Assembly (NCBI GenBank): GCA_002682825.1
Contig: NOKP01000002.1
Coordinates: 5,934,309-5,998,308, forward strand
Reading direction: 5' to 3'
Length of the DNA stretch: 64,000 nucleotides
Origin: Neonectria sp. B-13
Lineage: Eukaryota; Ascomycota; Sordariomycetes; Hypocreales; Nectriaceae
Shown here: positions 21,160 to 32,725 of the stretch, one piece after another
Layout of the letters: every line of letters begins with the position of its first letter
Numbering within the stretch: position 1 is the stretch's first letter
Made by a program: the position numbers and the translations under genes
Notes under the pieces: generated by a model
Databases searched by the model: none
The model's input: the letters and a program-made list of their open reading frames with translations, nothing else
Told to the model about the DNA's origin: nothing

Positions 21160-23446
21160 TTAGTTTATTGCTATCCGCACTGCCTCAATGACCATGCCGA
21201 CAACAGACGGGTCAGAGAGAGTAGAGACATCTCCAAGCTGATCCTCCTCCCCAGCTAGAATCTTTCTCAGGATACGGCGCATTATTTTCCCAGAGCGAGT
21301 TTTTGGCAAGTCAGATACTATATATATCCTCTTTGGTGCTGCGAAAGGGCCGATTGCCTTGCGCACTTGTTGACTGAGCTCGTTGTGTATGGTCTGGGAC
21401 GCCTCTAGGCCATCCTTCACAGTTAAGAAAGCTGTTGATGCCTGCCCAGTGAGTTCATCAGGAATAGCAACTACTGCTGCCTCGGCGACCATAGGGTGCT
21501 CGAGGAGGGCGGCCTCAATCTCGGCCGTTGATAGGCGATGTCCGCTCACATTGATGATGTCGTCTACACGCCCACGAATCCAGTAGAACCCGTCCTCATC
21601 TCGAGCAGCACTATCTCCAGTATACTAGAGATTAGGTTAGTAGATGCAAAGAAACTAACAGGTAAAGACAGAGTGAAACTTACATAATAGCCTTTGAAAG
21701 GATTGAGGTAGGTATCTATATACCGCTCGTGGGCACCCCAAACTGTGCGGGCCATACTAGGCCATGGTTGCTTGAAGGCGAGGACACCTTCAGCACCACC
21801 ACCTTCAATCTCCTTGCCAGACACCGGATTTAGGATAACTGGTTCGATACCAAAGAACGGCAGAGAGGCCGATCCTGGCTTCATTGGTGTGATGCCAGCC
21901 AGAGGGGTGATGACATTGCAACCTGTCTCTGTTTGCCAATAGGTCTGCAGCGTTGTAAGTGGAATCCTTATGTTAAAGCGAAAAGACTTGTCTCCACGAA
22001 ACTTACATCAACGATATGTGCTTTTTTTTTGCCAATAACCTCAAAATACCATTTCCAAACTTCTGGCGCAATCGGCTCTCCCACAGACCCAAGAACTCGA
22101 AGATGGCCCATGGTGCTCGTGACGTGCTCAGAGCCAGCCCGTTTTAGCAACCGAAGAGCGGTAGGGGCGACATAGAAGTGAGTAATCTGATGTCTCTCGA
22201 TTATATCCCAGTAGCGAGAGAGTGTTGGGTAGGCTGGAGTTCCCTCAAACACAACCGTCGTAGCACCAAGGAGTAAAGGGGCATACACGACATATGTATG
22301 TCCTGTGATCCACCCTACATCGCCACCACAAAAGAACCGATCATGCTCATGAATATCAAACACAAACTTACCAGTGCAAGCGGCCCCGACGAGGTAGCCA
22401 CCAGTAGTGTGTAGGATTCCCTTTGGCTTACCCGTTGAGCCAGAAGTATAAAGAAGGAACAAGGGATCCTCGGAGTTCATACGCTCGGGCGCAATGTATC
22501 CAGGCCATCTTTGAACTTCTTCGTGCCACCAATAGTCTCTTCCAATAACCCAGGGAATCTCAGCACCAGTGCGTCGATAAACCAAGACGTTGGATACGGC
22601 AGGACACTGGGTGAGGGCTGTGTCGATGATGCGTTTAATCCCTATTGTTTTCCCACCTCGCTTGCCCTCATCGGCTGTAAGGACCACCTTGCATTTAGCA
22701 TCGAGGATACGATCCCGCACAGAGTCAGCAGAGAAGCCGGCAAAGATGACCGAATGCACTGCGCCAATGCGAGCGCAGGCAAGCAAAGCAACCACGGCTT
22801 CGGGAATCATAGGCAGGTAAATGGCAACTACATCGCCTTTTCGCACACCCATCTCTTTCAATACGTACGACAGCTTGCAAATTTTCCTCAGCAGGTCGGC
22901 ATAGGTCAGGTTGACGCCTGAGCTAATTTCATCCGCTTCATAGATCAAGGCGACCTTATCGGGTTGCTTGAAAGCATGGCGGTCGACACAGTTGAATGAA
23001 GCGTTGAGCTCGCCCCCTAAGAACCACGCACTATCTCCATCAGAGAGACTGCCCTTGTAGGCTTCGTCAAAGTCTCTAGACCAAGATAAGAGGTTCCGTG
23101 CCTGCTTACCCCAGAATTCGCCGGGACTGGTGATGGACTGCAGGTATAGTCGCTTGTAGTTTTCAAAGTCTAGACAAGTTAACAATGATCTGGAAGTTGT
23201 GGGACCCGCGTGGCGCTTACTTTCTAGATGTGGTCCATTGCGATATTCTTGCAGGTTGTGTTAGTTGATTCACTAGCAGAGTGTGTACTGGATACTATGG
23301 GTGCATACTCGACAGCATCTTTTCAGGGGGGTCTAAAACGCGGACTGGTTAGTGGTGAGATGGAAAGCCGTCAAGTGTGCCGACTTACAGAAAACGCCAT
23401 TTTCGAGAGAATCGTCCCTCGTGTTCCCGCTCGTTGCATTCGTCAT
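21160..23446 (-). CDS. Acetyl-CoA synthetase-like acyl-CoA ligase
   Basis: Six exons give 665 aa: 23446-23389, about 23332-23309, 23247-23221, 23169-22007, 21944-21684 and 21624-21160. The tiny second and third exons keep phase and restore the family N-terminus (YPPEKM...[15 protein letters not shown]). The AMP-binding core has [13 protein letters not shown], the ADHEKGK-like linker, [19 protein letters not shown] and RSGKIMRR, where the last Lys is the adenylation residue. The enzyme activates acetate or a short acyl acid to the CoA thioester. Length and motifs fit fungal FacA, but this is probably an accessory paralogue rather than the housekeeping copy given its catabolic neighbours. No PTS1 (ends AIN). 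Confidence 0.9.
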
Positions 23447-24337
23447 ATCAATGGGGTGTGCAGGTGTTGAGAGAAGCAGAAGCACAAGATAGGCGAGTGC
23501 CAATTGGATTGGCGGCCACGACGCTGAGGGTGCTGATAGTGAAGGTGATGGCCAATGATTGTATTGGGTCTGCTGGGTCAAATGTAACAGATGAACGAAT
23601 AAGTACGAAAGCTGGGAGGGGCGAGGCTGCGCAAATGTCAAGTCACGTTGCCCGAGTTGAAAGATTTATTGGGTCCAAAGCGGCTTGGCCGCGAGTTCTG
23701 ACGATGGTTGTAAGGCTGGTCGATGTATTGGAAGCCAGCCGGGGTCAAATGCGGTGAGAGAAAAGGTTGTGGAAAAGTCCCGGATTAGACTTAATCAGGA
23801 GTGGGAATGATTCACGAGTCATTGTCATGCCAACGCATGAAGCTTTTGGACTACTCGTATTGGAGATAAGTGATCAACCTCGGTTTCCAATGCTGGGATT
23901 TCCCGGGTTAGGAGATGTCTTGTACAGCCATACCCACTTGGACAAGTCTAGCTAGCCTAAGAGGCTCTTAGGAGAACGGACCCACAAGAAACACATGTTT
24001 TACCCAAAAGAGGAGTTTAGAAATGAGCGGGGACACAAGCTGTATGAGTGGAGGATCGGATCAAAGCCCGAAGCCGCTTAGTTAGGCTTCGTGGCATGTT
24101 CATGAATGAAAGGCACGAGTTGTCAACGGAAGGCAAATGCAAGACCAGGTCTTCATATCGCTGAGGACTCTCTTGGACTCGCACCCCAACTAATCATCCC
24201 CTTAGTGAAAGAGACGATCCCTCTCGCAAACACCAGCGCGAATTAGAGAACATGGTGATGTGGATGTTAGTCTAATCTAAAAGAATACTAGAGCCTAGAG
24301 GAGTGTTGAGCAGTCCGGCACTCTCCCATTATCTAGG
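23447..24337. other. Intergenic, no gene seen
   Basis: Upstream region of the acyl-CoA ligase and downstream region of the esterase. No coding exon, RNA gene or repeat is supported. Confidence 0.45.
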
Positions 24338-25521
24338 TCAAATCTTGCCAAGTGCTCCACCTAGCCACTCTTTCGTTGCAAAGGTCAGCGCATCGCTTAG
24401 CCATGCGTCAACCGGCGATGCAAAGGCATCGAAGCCATGATCGCCCGGACGAATGACTACTTTGAGCTTTGCAGCTGGATCTACCCGCCGTAGTGTTTCC
24501 GCAAACCTCAGAGTTCCCTTCATCGGGACAGCCGAGTCCTCTGCACCATGGAAAATACACAAGGGCGGCATTAGGGATTGCTGACGGCTTCGTGGAGATG
24601 ATCCTAATGTGACGAGCCTCTCAAGCGGCAACAAGCTTGGATCATCGCCCAGAAGTTCCAAGAGGCGGCCATTTTGGACGACGGCCAGTGCCTCGGAGAG
24701 CCTAGATGGTGGGTCTGCTTCGGTGATTACCGACTGTTTGCTCCTTGACGCAAGAAAGCCATCGACGATAGCATCTGGAAAGTTCGGGACTCCGCAAATT
24801 GGCTTCTGGAATCGTGTCGTGTAGAATTCCGACTTCATGTCTAGCATGGGATACAGCGCAATGACGGCTCGAGGGCGAGTGAACTGCGATAGAACCGATT
24901 GAATAGCGAGATATCCGCCTATGAATTGCGCGTGGGTATCGTCAGCATGAAAACTTGCCAGGCGCAACGTTGCAAACGCTTACCTGCGCTCTCTCCTATC
25001 AAAAGGTGTCGATCTGCATCGAGAAAGATGTCTGATCTTCCGACCGACACGAGATGCTGCTGTGGTCCACCGGAACCGAACCAACTCCAGAACTCTTGCA
25101 AATCGTTTAAAATCTCTCGCCCTTGAACTTCTGGGAGTAATCTGTAGTTTGGGCTGACAATCACTGCCCCATGAATGATGGCGTATTGCAAAATCCATTT
25201 CGAAAACCACGCTGGGTAGAGGCTTGAACCGGTGATCTGCACTCTTCGTTAGCCTCGCTTCATTCACGGGGGGTACGGTTAGATTGTGAGAGACAGCGAA
25301 CGCACCAGGAATCCGCCGTGGATCCTAACGATCACAGGTCGCACTGGAGGTGCCAGTCCTGTCTTGGGGACCATAACGTCAACTCCAATCTGGATCCCGG
25401 CCGATTCATAATGCGCCCTATGGATCTCAAATGGATCGAAGTTTTCTTGGGGAAAGCTTTCAAGAGCATTGAGCAGGTCTTGGAACCGCTTAGTTCGTTC
25501 CTCGCTTGCTGCCGACGTCAT
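24338..25521 (-). CDS. Alpha/beta hydrolase (hormone-sensitive-lipase-like esterase)
   Basis: The exons are 25521-25306, 25236-24984 and 24918-24338; the product is 349 aa. The fold-3 esterase features are present in order: oxyanion-hole HGG at residues 68-70 (RIHGGFL), nucleophile Ser155 in GESAGGY, acid Asp in HGAEDSAVP, and His in GDHGFDAF. Intron 2 interrupts the nucleophile elbow between SAG and GY. There is no signal peptide, so it is probably intracellular. Carboxylesterases of this type cleave small esters or acyl amides; the natural substrate is unknown. It is tandem with the beta-lactamase-like gene upstream. Confidence 0.88.
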
Positions 25522-25910
25522 CTGGGGTAATTTGAGTCGGGTAGATAGGTACAGTAAAGGTGAGAAATGCAGGAGTCAATCGGTTCAAGCTATGGGGGTT
25601 TTATGCCTTTATTAGCAAAAAACTACTCCGCATTTGGTCTAGACAAGTCTAGTCAGCCAACACACGTCTTCAGCTACTCCTACTCCTACTCCTCCTCCGT
25701 TCAGACAATCGCTCCCAATGCGAAAAACAAGAGCGTGACCATGCCCTTTTGGCCTATGTGTGACGTTGACAAGGGACACTCACGCTTGCTTCGTTGTCCT
25801 AGTCATTCATTTGCACCAGAAAGCCTATGTAACTCTGTGTTGTAATTGTGCGGCTCTAATTCCCTGAAACTCAGCGACACACACGAACCCTCCGCGCATC
25901 AGCATCCAGC

Positions 25911-27377
25911 CTATCTTATCAGCTTGTATATTTCCGTCTCCAGCCTCTCCGCGCATTCTTTGACGTGCCGGTCTACAACACGACTTGTTAGCGTAGACCA
26001 CACTGTGAGTATAATTGAATCTTACCACCATAAGGGAGGATTTGGGTGGCGATAACTGCACCAACGTTGTTTGTCCGATCGGCGAACCAGAAGAGATTTG
26101 CAAGTCCTTCCCAGGATGCTGACCCTGCGGCACGTCCCGATTTCTCTGGAAAGTGGCTGATCGAAAACGACAATCCCCAGCCTTCAGTATGGTCATCTGG
26201 CATAGGTTCCAGAGGTGTTGGATTGGCAAGCCATGGTTTAGCCACAGGAACACATGCATTGCTAAAGCGCGGTATGTCCGGGATTTGATCTTTGAACATT
26301 TCTACCGCGTAACCCATTAGCACTTCCCACCATTCAGGATGCGTGTGACATTGTGGAACAAACCTTGCACAGTATCCGGTCTGAGTAACTGTACGCCCGT
26401 CTTTGCATCGGTTCCGTCATTCAAAAGCAGTCCAATCAGTTCTGTATCGTTAGTTTGGAGGCAGCCACTTTCTCGATCAAGCTGAGCACTTACTCAAAAA
26501 CTCAACTGGCTTTCCGAAGCAACCGTGACCACCAGTACAGAACATGTCCTTTTCCTGCCCAGTCTGCTTCCAAGTCAACGGTCGGCGGTAGAGGTGATCG
26601 GTATGCTTCAACTGCTCACTCGGCAGTCTCTCGTGCATGTAGGCCAAATTTTTCTTGGTCTCTGCTGAGGGATAGAAAGATACGCTCATGTCGAGAAGCC
26701 CGAATATGTGCGTTTGGAAGTAGTCCTCCAGGCTGACTTTAGTGATTCTCTCAATGATTATGCCGACCCAATCCATTGATGTCCCGTACTGAAACTTCTC
26801 CCCTGGTTGGTTCACGAGCGGTCGATTAACTATGTCGTCACGCTCTCCAGAAAAGTCATCGAGTCCAGTTGGGCGACCGTACTCGGCTAAATTCTCATCC
26901 TCAAAGGCGTATCCAAATCCAGCCATACACGAGTTAGCTTTCAGGGTTCAACTTTGCCTGCCATTACTTACCAGTGTGATTTAGGAGCATTCTCAATGTA
27001 ATGCGGTTCTTTTTTTCGACCAGCCGCAAATCTCCGGTGGCTGTCCGTTCTAGGACCTTGATGTCTCGCAGCTCGGGTGCCACGGTCTCGAGCTGATCGG
27101 AATCGTCAAGACTGAGGCGGCCTTGCTCGAGAAGTTGCATGCATGAGATGGACGTGACAAGTTTGGTAAAGGAAGCGACCCAGAAGACCGTGTCTTGCGA
27201 CATCTTGACATTTGACGAGATGCCCGTGGTCCCAGAAGCGTGCTCAAAGAAGATGTCGCCATCGCTCCGGACTGCCCCGTAGACTAGCCCCGCGATCTTT
27301 TTTTGCTCCCCAGAAGTGTATTCATCGAGAATTCCCTCAAGGACACGGCTATCCTGGTCTGAGATCATTTTCGACAT
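25911..27377 (-). CDS. Serine beta-lactamase/transesterase-like protein
   Basis: The exons are 27377-26972, 26922-26494, 26441-26364, 26301-26026 and 25972-25911. The class C beta-lactamase/LovD-like fold is shown by the catalytic SxxK at Ser69-Lys72 (ASFTKLV), a YGTS motif standing for the YxN/S residue, and the C-terminal region around GSASWEGLANLFWFADR. Such fungal enzymes act as esterases, acyltransferases or amidases. One oddity: intron 1 (26971-26923) has a good GTAAGT donor and CTAAC branch site but ends TGG, not TAG; the only upstream AG that keeps the frame would make a 34-nt intron. If the TGG site is not used, the protein would be truncated after about 135 residues. All other introns are canonical. 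Confidence 0.75.
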
Positions 27378-27851
27378 TGACTGGTAAGATAGGGGTATGC
27401 CTGAACTGTAACATCCGCACCCGCCCAAAATGGTTGGTCAAGTGAAAGGGATAATAAAGCTCATGCTGACTGGGTACCATGCGGGGATGCTGCCATTCCA
27501 GCTTGGCCACATTTCTTTTACCTATTCAGGTTAGTCAACAAGAAGCAAGCTTGCTCTCGCTGCAAGGAGACATGGGCCAACGAAAAGCAAGTAATTATGA
27601 GTCCAGGGTTCAGCGGCAAGATGATGTTGTACTTCCATATTCAGCAATATTAGACGCACTTATCCAGAACAATTATATTCAATGATTGCCCAGTATTCTA
27701 CTTACCCACCGCATCTTCGTGCCAATCTTCACAGCCGACCAACTTTCATCGCCAGAACTTAGTAGCTTTCCTGGCCACCCTGGCCACCCAACATACTTTT
27801 CTGCTCCCCCATTCTTAAGAGCATTCATTATCTGAGCCCTTGGCGCATACC

Positions 27852-28271
27852 ATGTCGCAATCAACTACATACCAGTGGATTTCAGGCCCCGTGGGCCAGA
27901 TGCTTCTCGGCGCGTCTCTCGCCAGTACCGCAAGAGTACCCCTGGCCGGCACGTTAGTTATCACGACGGGCCATGTCGGAGTCGACCTGGCGACTGGTCA
28001 GTTTGTGACGGAATCATTGGAGGCCGAATTCAACGCCATATTCGACTGCCTTGACGCTGCGTTTCAAAATGCAGGTGTTCCTCAAGGTCTCGCGGCGGCG
28101 CACAAAGTGGTAGCATATTTTACTCGTGCTGGGGATGAGGACACCATGTTGGCCATTTTCCGACGAAGATACCCAAGGCACACACCGACATGGACTTCAG
28201 TGGTTGTCTCGAGTCTTGTCAATCCTGGCATGCATGCGGAGGTGCAAGCCGAGGCTGTTGCTGATAGGTAG
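27852..28271 (+). CDS. RidA/YjgF family imine deaminase-like protein
   Basis: A single exon encodes 139 aa from the ATG at 27852. It has RidA family features: PVGQMLLGASLA near the start, LVITTGHVGVDLATGQ, the EAEFNAIFDCLDAAFQNAG helix, and the final strand-rich TPTWTSVVVSSLVNPGMHAEVQAEAVA. RidA proteins hydrolyse reactive enamine/imine intermediates released by PLP enzymes and amino-acid oxidases. The canonical catalytic Arg that precedes the final segment (RP-x-R-x-x-V) is not obvious: here the segment reads PRHTPTW, so this may be a Rid subfamily with a different substrate range. It lies between two amine-metabolism enzyme groups and is divergent from the beta-lactamase-like gene. Confidence 0.85.
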   Translation: MSQSTTYQWISGPVGQMLLGASLASTARVPLAGTLVITTGHVGVDLATGQFVTESLEAEFNAIFDCLDAAFQNAGVPQGLAAAHKVVAYFTRAGDEDTMLAIFRRRYPRHTPTWTSVVVSSLVNPGMHAEVQAEAVADR

Positions 28272-28454
28272 CATAATCTGAGGGTTCATGGTCAATTCAT
28301 GTTTGGTATAGCTCACATCGTTATGTTGTAATGACTATGCACAAGTGACTACGCAGTTTAAGGGGGCTTGACCCGGAGATTGCACAAGAGACTATTCGTT
28401 GTTTCTATGGCTCTAATTTCGTCTGTCTATGATGGCGATTTATTGGAGTATTTG

Positions 28455-29276
28455 CTACCCCCGATCTGGCATGTCTCTGAACGGGTTGGTCGGATCGGCG
28501 AGTTCCTCCTCGACCGATTGCAACGTCTTGACCACCTTTGCTGGCGCTCCCAAAGCAACCGAGTACGGCGGAATGCTCTTGGTCACAATAGCACCGGCAC
28601 CAACTGTACAACCTCGGCCAATGGTCACGCCTGGCAGAATAATGACTCCGCCCCCAATCCAGCAATCGTCCTCGATCCTGATGCAGTGGCCAAACTCGAC
28701 GAACTTGATCCTGGACAGTACGCTCGTCTCATGGCCTGCACCATAGATGCTCACATTGGGCCCCATTTGGACCCTATCTCCAATGATGACCAAGCTGGTA
28801 TCCAGGATGGTCAATCTGGGCAAAACGTCAGTCAATAGACTTGTGTGTAGTGATAACGAAGCTGTTACCCGAAATTCATAAAGCAGTTTCCACCAATAAT
28901 CACATTACACCCATAATCAGGCAAAAATGGTGGCTCGATAACGGTCCCTGGGCCAACTCGACCAAGAATCCCTTCAAGGAGTTTAGACCGGGTCTTGCCA
29001 ATTTCCTCGTGGTTTCCAGTATTTGGGTCGAGGTTGTTGTACGTGTAAGTCAACCCGCGGGCTTTGTGTCGGCCTTCCATTAGAGCGGGTTCCAGGGGAT
29101 TGTACCTACGTGAGCAAATCAACGTTGTAAGCATACAACCGACTTCATCACGCAAGGGTCGAGGCCACTACTTACAGCATTCCCGAGATCATCAGCTCGT
29201 ACTCGTCACACCAGGGAGTGCCCTGAAGGCCTCTAGCGAGCTCGATGAGCTTTTCGTCTCTCTGATGCTTTGCCAT
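28455..29276 (-). CDS. Hexapeptide-repeat O-acetyltransferase (Maa/LacA/NodL type)
   Basis: The exons are 29276-29176, 29105-28869 and 28815-28455; the product is 232 aa. The N-terminal maltose-acetyltransferase segment (MISGMLYNPLEP) is followed by YGCNVIIGGNCFMNFG, then left-handed beta-helix hexapeptides including DDCWIGGGVIILPGVTIGRGCTVGAGAIVTK and the end motif GAPAKVVK. The family acetylates sugars such as galactosides, maltose or lipo-chitooligosaccharides with acetyl-CoA. The catalytic His is expected in YGAGHETS. It is probably cytosolic, and neighbours give no direct substrate clue. Confidence 0.9.
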
Positions 29277-30028
29277 GGCTGAGGTTGTAGGATTTGAGGT
29301 TCGGTGATGTTGACTCTGGGAGGCAAACGTAAGCTAGAGCCGAGTTCGATAGGTGGTTACATCGAGATTGAAGATTTTAAGAGGAGAGCTATCTCACCCC
29401 GGTTCATGGTGGAAGGATGGACAACCCACGCGTGTTGCAACGACACGTGAGCCGGACAAATAAGCTAAACACCACGCCAAAGACCTGGATCTCCTCATCC
29501 AGTTAGTGCCACGATGACATTTTTCTCCTGTTTCAGAGAAACCTATCAACTAGTTACCCCTCAGAAGTGGGTCGCCCAGAAGCCTCCGCCACTCCACGGA
29601 TGGGCGGGTTCTGACTTCTCCTCTCACCTTGACGTTAGCCCAGCGCTGGCAAGCGGAGGCGAGTCTTGGGAACCCTAGTCGAGAGCGACGCGGAGATACT
29701 ACCAGCCATCAACAGTGATTTGCTGGCTCCAGTAATACGGGGTAGGTACTCTGTACACCCTGGCCGAAATCTGGGGAACCCGGCCTAATCTAGCCAAGAT
29801 ACGGATACTGTGCGATAAGACGGATCGTGACGGCCTTGCTATCAAAGACATGCAGCTATCTGGTACGTACTGCCCTAGGCATGACGTCTCGGCCGGACGA
29901 CGGCACTGATAACTGAAGCTATGGCCAGCATGACAAAGTAGCAGCATCCGCACGTACTTAAGGGTCCCGGTACCTAGCTGATTAGTGCCACTGACTGAGT
30001 CGATACAACACATCTCACCATCGAAACA
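29277..30028. other. Divergent promoter region between acetyltransferase and permease
   Basis: 752 bp separate the two divergent start codons. No gene is supported within; a 153-codon minus-strand frame at 29699-30160 overlaps the permease start and is judged chance. Confidence 0.5.
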
Positions 30029-32009
30029 ATGGCTACGCAAAATCAAAACGACATCTCCAAGGCCGACATGGGAGAGAAGGCCAACACGGATGCCCAGTCT
30101 GACTTGGGCGTCGGCAAAATGCTGACAGTCGACGACAACATCTTGCTTGCTCAGGGTCATCGCCCAGTGTTGAAGCGGACGTTCGATCTGTTTGGGACTA
30201 TTGGTCTCGGCTTCAGGTCATCACCGCCCCTACCTTCTAACCGTCTCTCGAGCCATTGGCTAATCGTGACCACAGCATCACAAACTCGTGGCTCTCCTAT
30301 GCCAGTTGTTTTGGTCAGAGCCTCCTCTATGGCGGACCCCAAGCCACCGTCTTCGGGTTGATTGTGGCTTGCTTTGTCCAATGGATCATTACTCTCGGTC
30401 TCGCTGAAGAGGCATCGGCTTTCCCATCCTCGGGAGGTACTGTGTGCCCGCGGTCCAACCACATTGCTCGTAATGCTAACTACTCTCGAAAATAACTATA
30501 GGCCAGTATCACTTCACCTACGTCGTAGCGCCGAAAAAACACAACCGACTTGCCGCTTTCTGCGTTGGGGTTCTCAGCGTCGTTGGCTGGTGGGTCATCA
30601 CCTGCTCCGGAATCTCGAACAACGTCCAGTCCATCCTAGGAATGGTTGTCTTCATGCACCCCAGTTTCGAAGCGAAGCAATGGCATTCATACTTGATGTA
30701 TGTGGCCCTCATACTGGCTACATGTACGTATCCTTGGCTGCCAAACACGTCCTGAGTCGCTGCTGACGAATCTGACCGTCAGTGATTCCAATCTTCACGA
30801 TTCCTCAACGACACCTTGGAAAATGGACACAGTTCTGTCTGATTCTATCGATTCTTTCCTTCATTGTCGTCACCGTCGTAATCCTGGCAATGTGCGATGA
30901 GTACAACCATCCAAGCATCATCCTCAAGTTTGATGGGACAAGTGGGTGGCCCAAGGGAGTTGCTTGGATTATGAGCGTTGGAAATGCAATGTACGCATTC
31001 GCCAGTCTGGACGCTGTCATCCACGTCGCTGAGGAAATGCACCATCCCGGAAAGGAGATTCCGCGTGCAATGTGAGTTGATCGGGGTGACTGCGGACTTG
31101 AGCCGGTGCTGACAGGCGGACAGGAACCTAACCATGATCATCGGTCTTTTTACCTCTGTTCCATTCACCCTTGCCATGATGTTTGTCATCAAGGACATGG
31201 ATGCTGTGAGAACGGCGGCCTTGCCTAGTCTCGAGGCTTTCCACCAAGCAACTGGAAGCAAGACGACGGCCATTGCTCTCCAGAGTATTCTGACCGTCGT
31301 ATTCTACAGTAAGTGCACACAGCCTTCCGATAGTCAGATATTGATTTGAACTTTCTTCAGCATGCATGCCGAGCCAGTGGATCACTTGCGGCCGCCTGAC
31401 ATGGGCATTCTCTCGCGACGTTTGTTCCACCTTCCTGTTTCTCCTCATCCGAGTCTAACGCCTATCTACAGAACGGCCTGCCTTATTCAGACTACTGGAA
31501 CCAGATCCACCCCACGTATGAGTTCCCGGTTCGCACAACTTTGCTCTCCGTCGTTGTTTGCATTCTTTACGGCCTGCTGTACATGGCGAGCACTCAAGCT
31601 TTCAACTCGATCATCATCACCGCTGTACTTGCTGTGAATATCTCTTACTGCATCCCGCAGGCAATTACGTTCATCTATGGGCGTGAGAAGTCACTTCCTC
31701 AAAGACACTTTAATCTCGGCAAATTCGGGTATCTATGCAATGCCTGGTCGCCGCTGTGGATCACGACTATTGGGGTATTCATCTGCTTTCCAAACCACAT
31801 CCCGGTCACAGCATTGTCAATGAACTAGTAAGTCATTGCCTTGATTTTATTCAATGGAAAGCTTTGTTAACCTCGTCTGCAGTGTTTGCGTCGTCCTGGG
31901 TTTCATTGGTGTGGCGTTGATTGGTCTCTGGTTTGTTGTCCGTCGCCAATTTGACGGACCGGACATTGATTGGGCAGCGCTGAATGAGGGAAATGAGATG
32001 GATGATTGA
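30029..32009 (+). CDS. Amino-acid/GABA-type permease (APC superfamily)
   Basis: Eight exons join in phase: 30029-30216, 30276-30436, 30502-30723, 30783-31071, 31124-31308, 31361-31419, 31472-31827 and 31883-32009. The 528-aa product has about 12 hydrophobic segments. The fungal amino-acid/choline transporter (ACT) pattern is clear: a hydrophilic N-terminus, RTFDLFGTIGLGF then NSWLSY, PSSGGQYHFTYVVAP in helix 3, AEEMHHPGKEIPRAM, and WPLW-like region AWSPLW near the end. It probably imports amino acids, GABA or polyamines through the plasma membrane. Convergent with the amine oxidase gene. The first intron donor GTCATC is weak; the remaining introns are normal. Confidence 0.9.
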
Positions 32010-32725
32010 ACCACGCCGCATTGCACTCGATAGCAGGTGGGCTGTCTATCTGTGCCCATTAACCAGGGACTTTGGTGGAGGGTGGGAGAAGATGAAATCA
32101 TCGGAAGGGTTTCAGTGGAGGTACCGGCGACTCAAACCCCGTTCAATGCAGATCGGTGATTACTGCGCCTACTCTTTCTTAGATGAACTTGGTAAACTTC
32201 CTGGGAGATGTTGACTTTAAAGAATGAAAAGAAATGGGTTTCCCTCAGCCCATCCTTCTTTCTTGCCTGGACTGCTAGCCGTGAGCCCGTGATCGTATAC
32301 CCAGCAGCACTGGACACCCTCGTTGGCGTGAAGAATGAGAAAGCATGGAACCAACGACGACGTGTATGCAAAATCTGATGTCTACCATTGGGTTGGCTTG
32401 AACCCGGGTCGGTGCGCAATAAGCGGCGAAAAAGGTCCTTCTTCAAGGATGGTTACAAGTACAAGGCAAGCTCAAACGCTTCACCAAAAGGCACCTAGGT
32501 GGACAAACTTGTCCGTCACAGCATCACAGTAGCGAGCCAACTGGATCTTGCGGCTAGAGGGCCTATTACATACATTGGAAGGGCTGACTCCTAAGTCAAC
32601 CCATAACTACTACGTCGTATCAAGTAGGGATTCGGTTAGGTGAAATGGCTTCCAATTTACTGCTCTGCAACTCATCCAGTCTCAAGGAAGTAGTAGACTG
32701 GTATCTTACAAAATGCCTCTCTTCT
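32010..32725. other. Intergenic between convergent permease and amine oxidase
   Basis: No supported gene. Several short frames here lack motifs. Confidence 0.45.

Noticed and set aside
21160..23446. Propionyl-CoA synthetase or NRPS-like adenylation domain
   Set aside because: Full-length layout, linker and C-terminal RSGKIMRR match an acetyl-CoA synthetase; no carrier domain follows.
29699..30160. 153-codon minus-strand frame upstream of and overlapping the permease start
   Set aside because: It overlaps the clearly supported permease first exon in antisense and has no motif.
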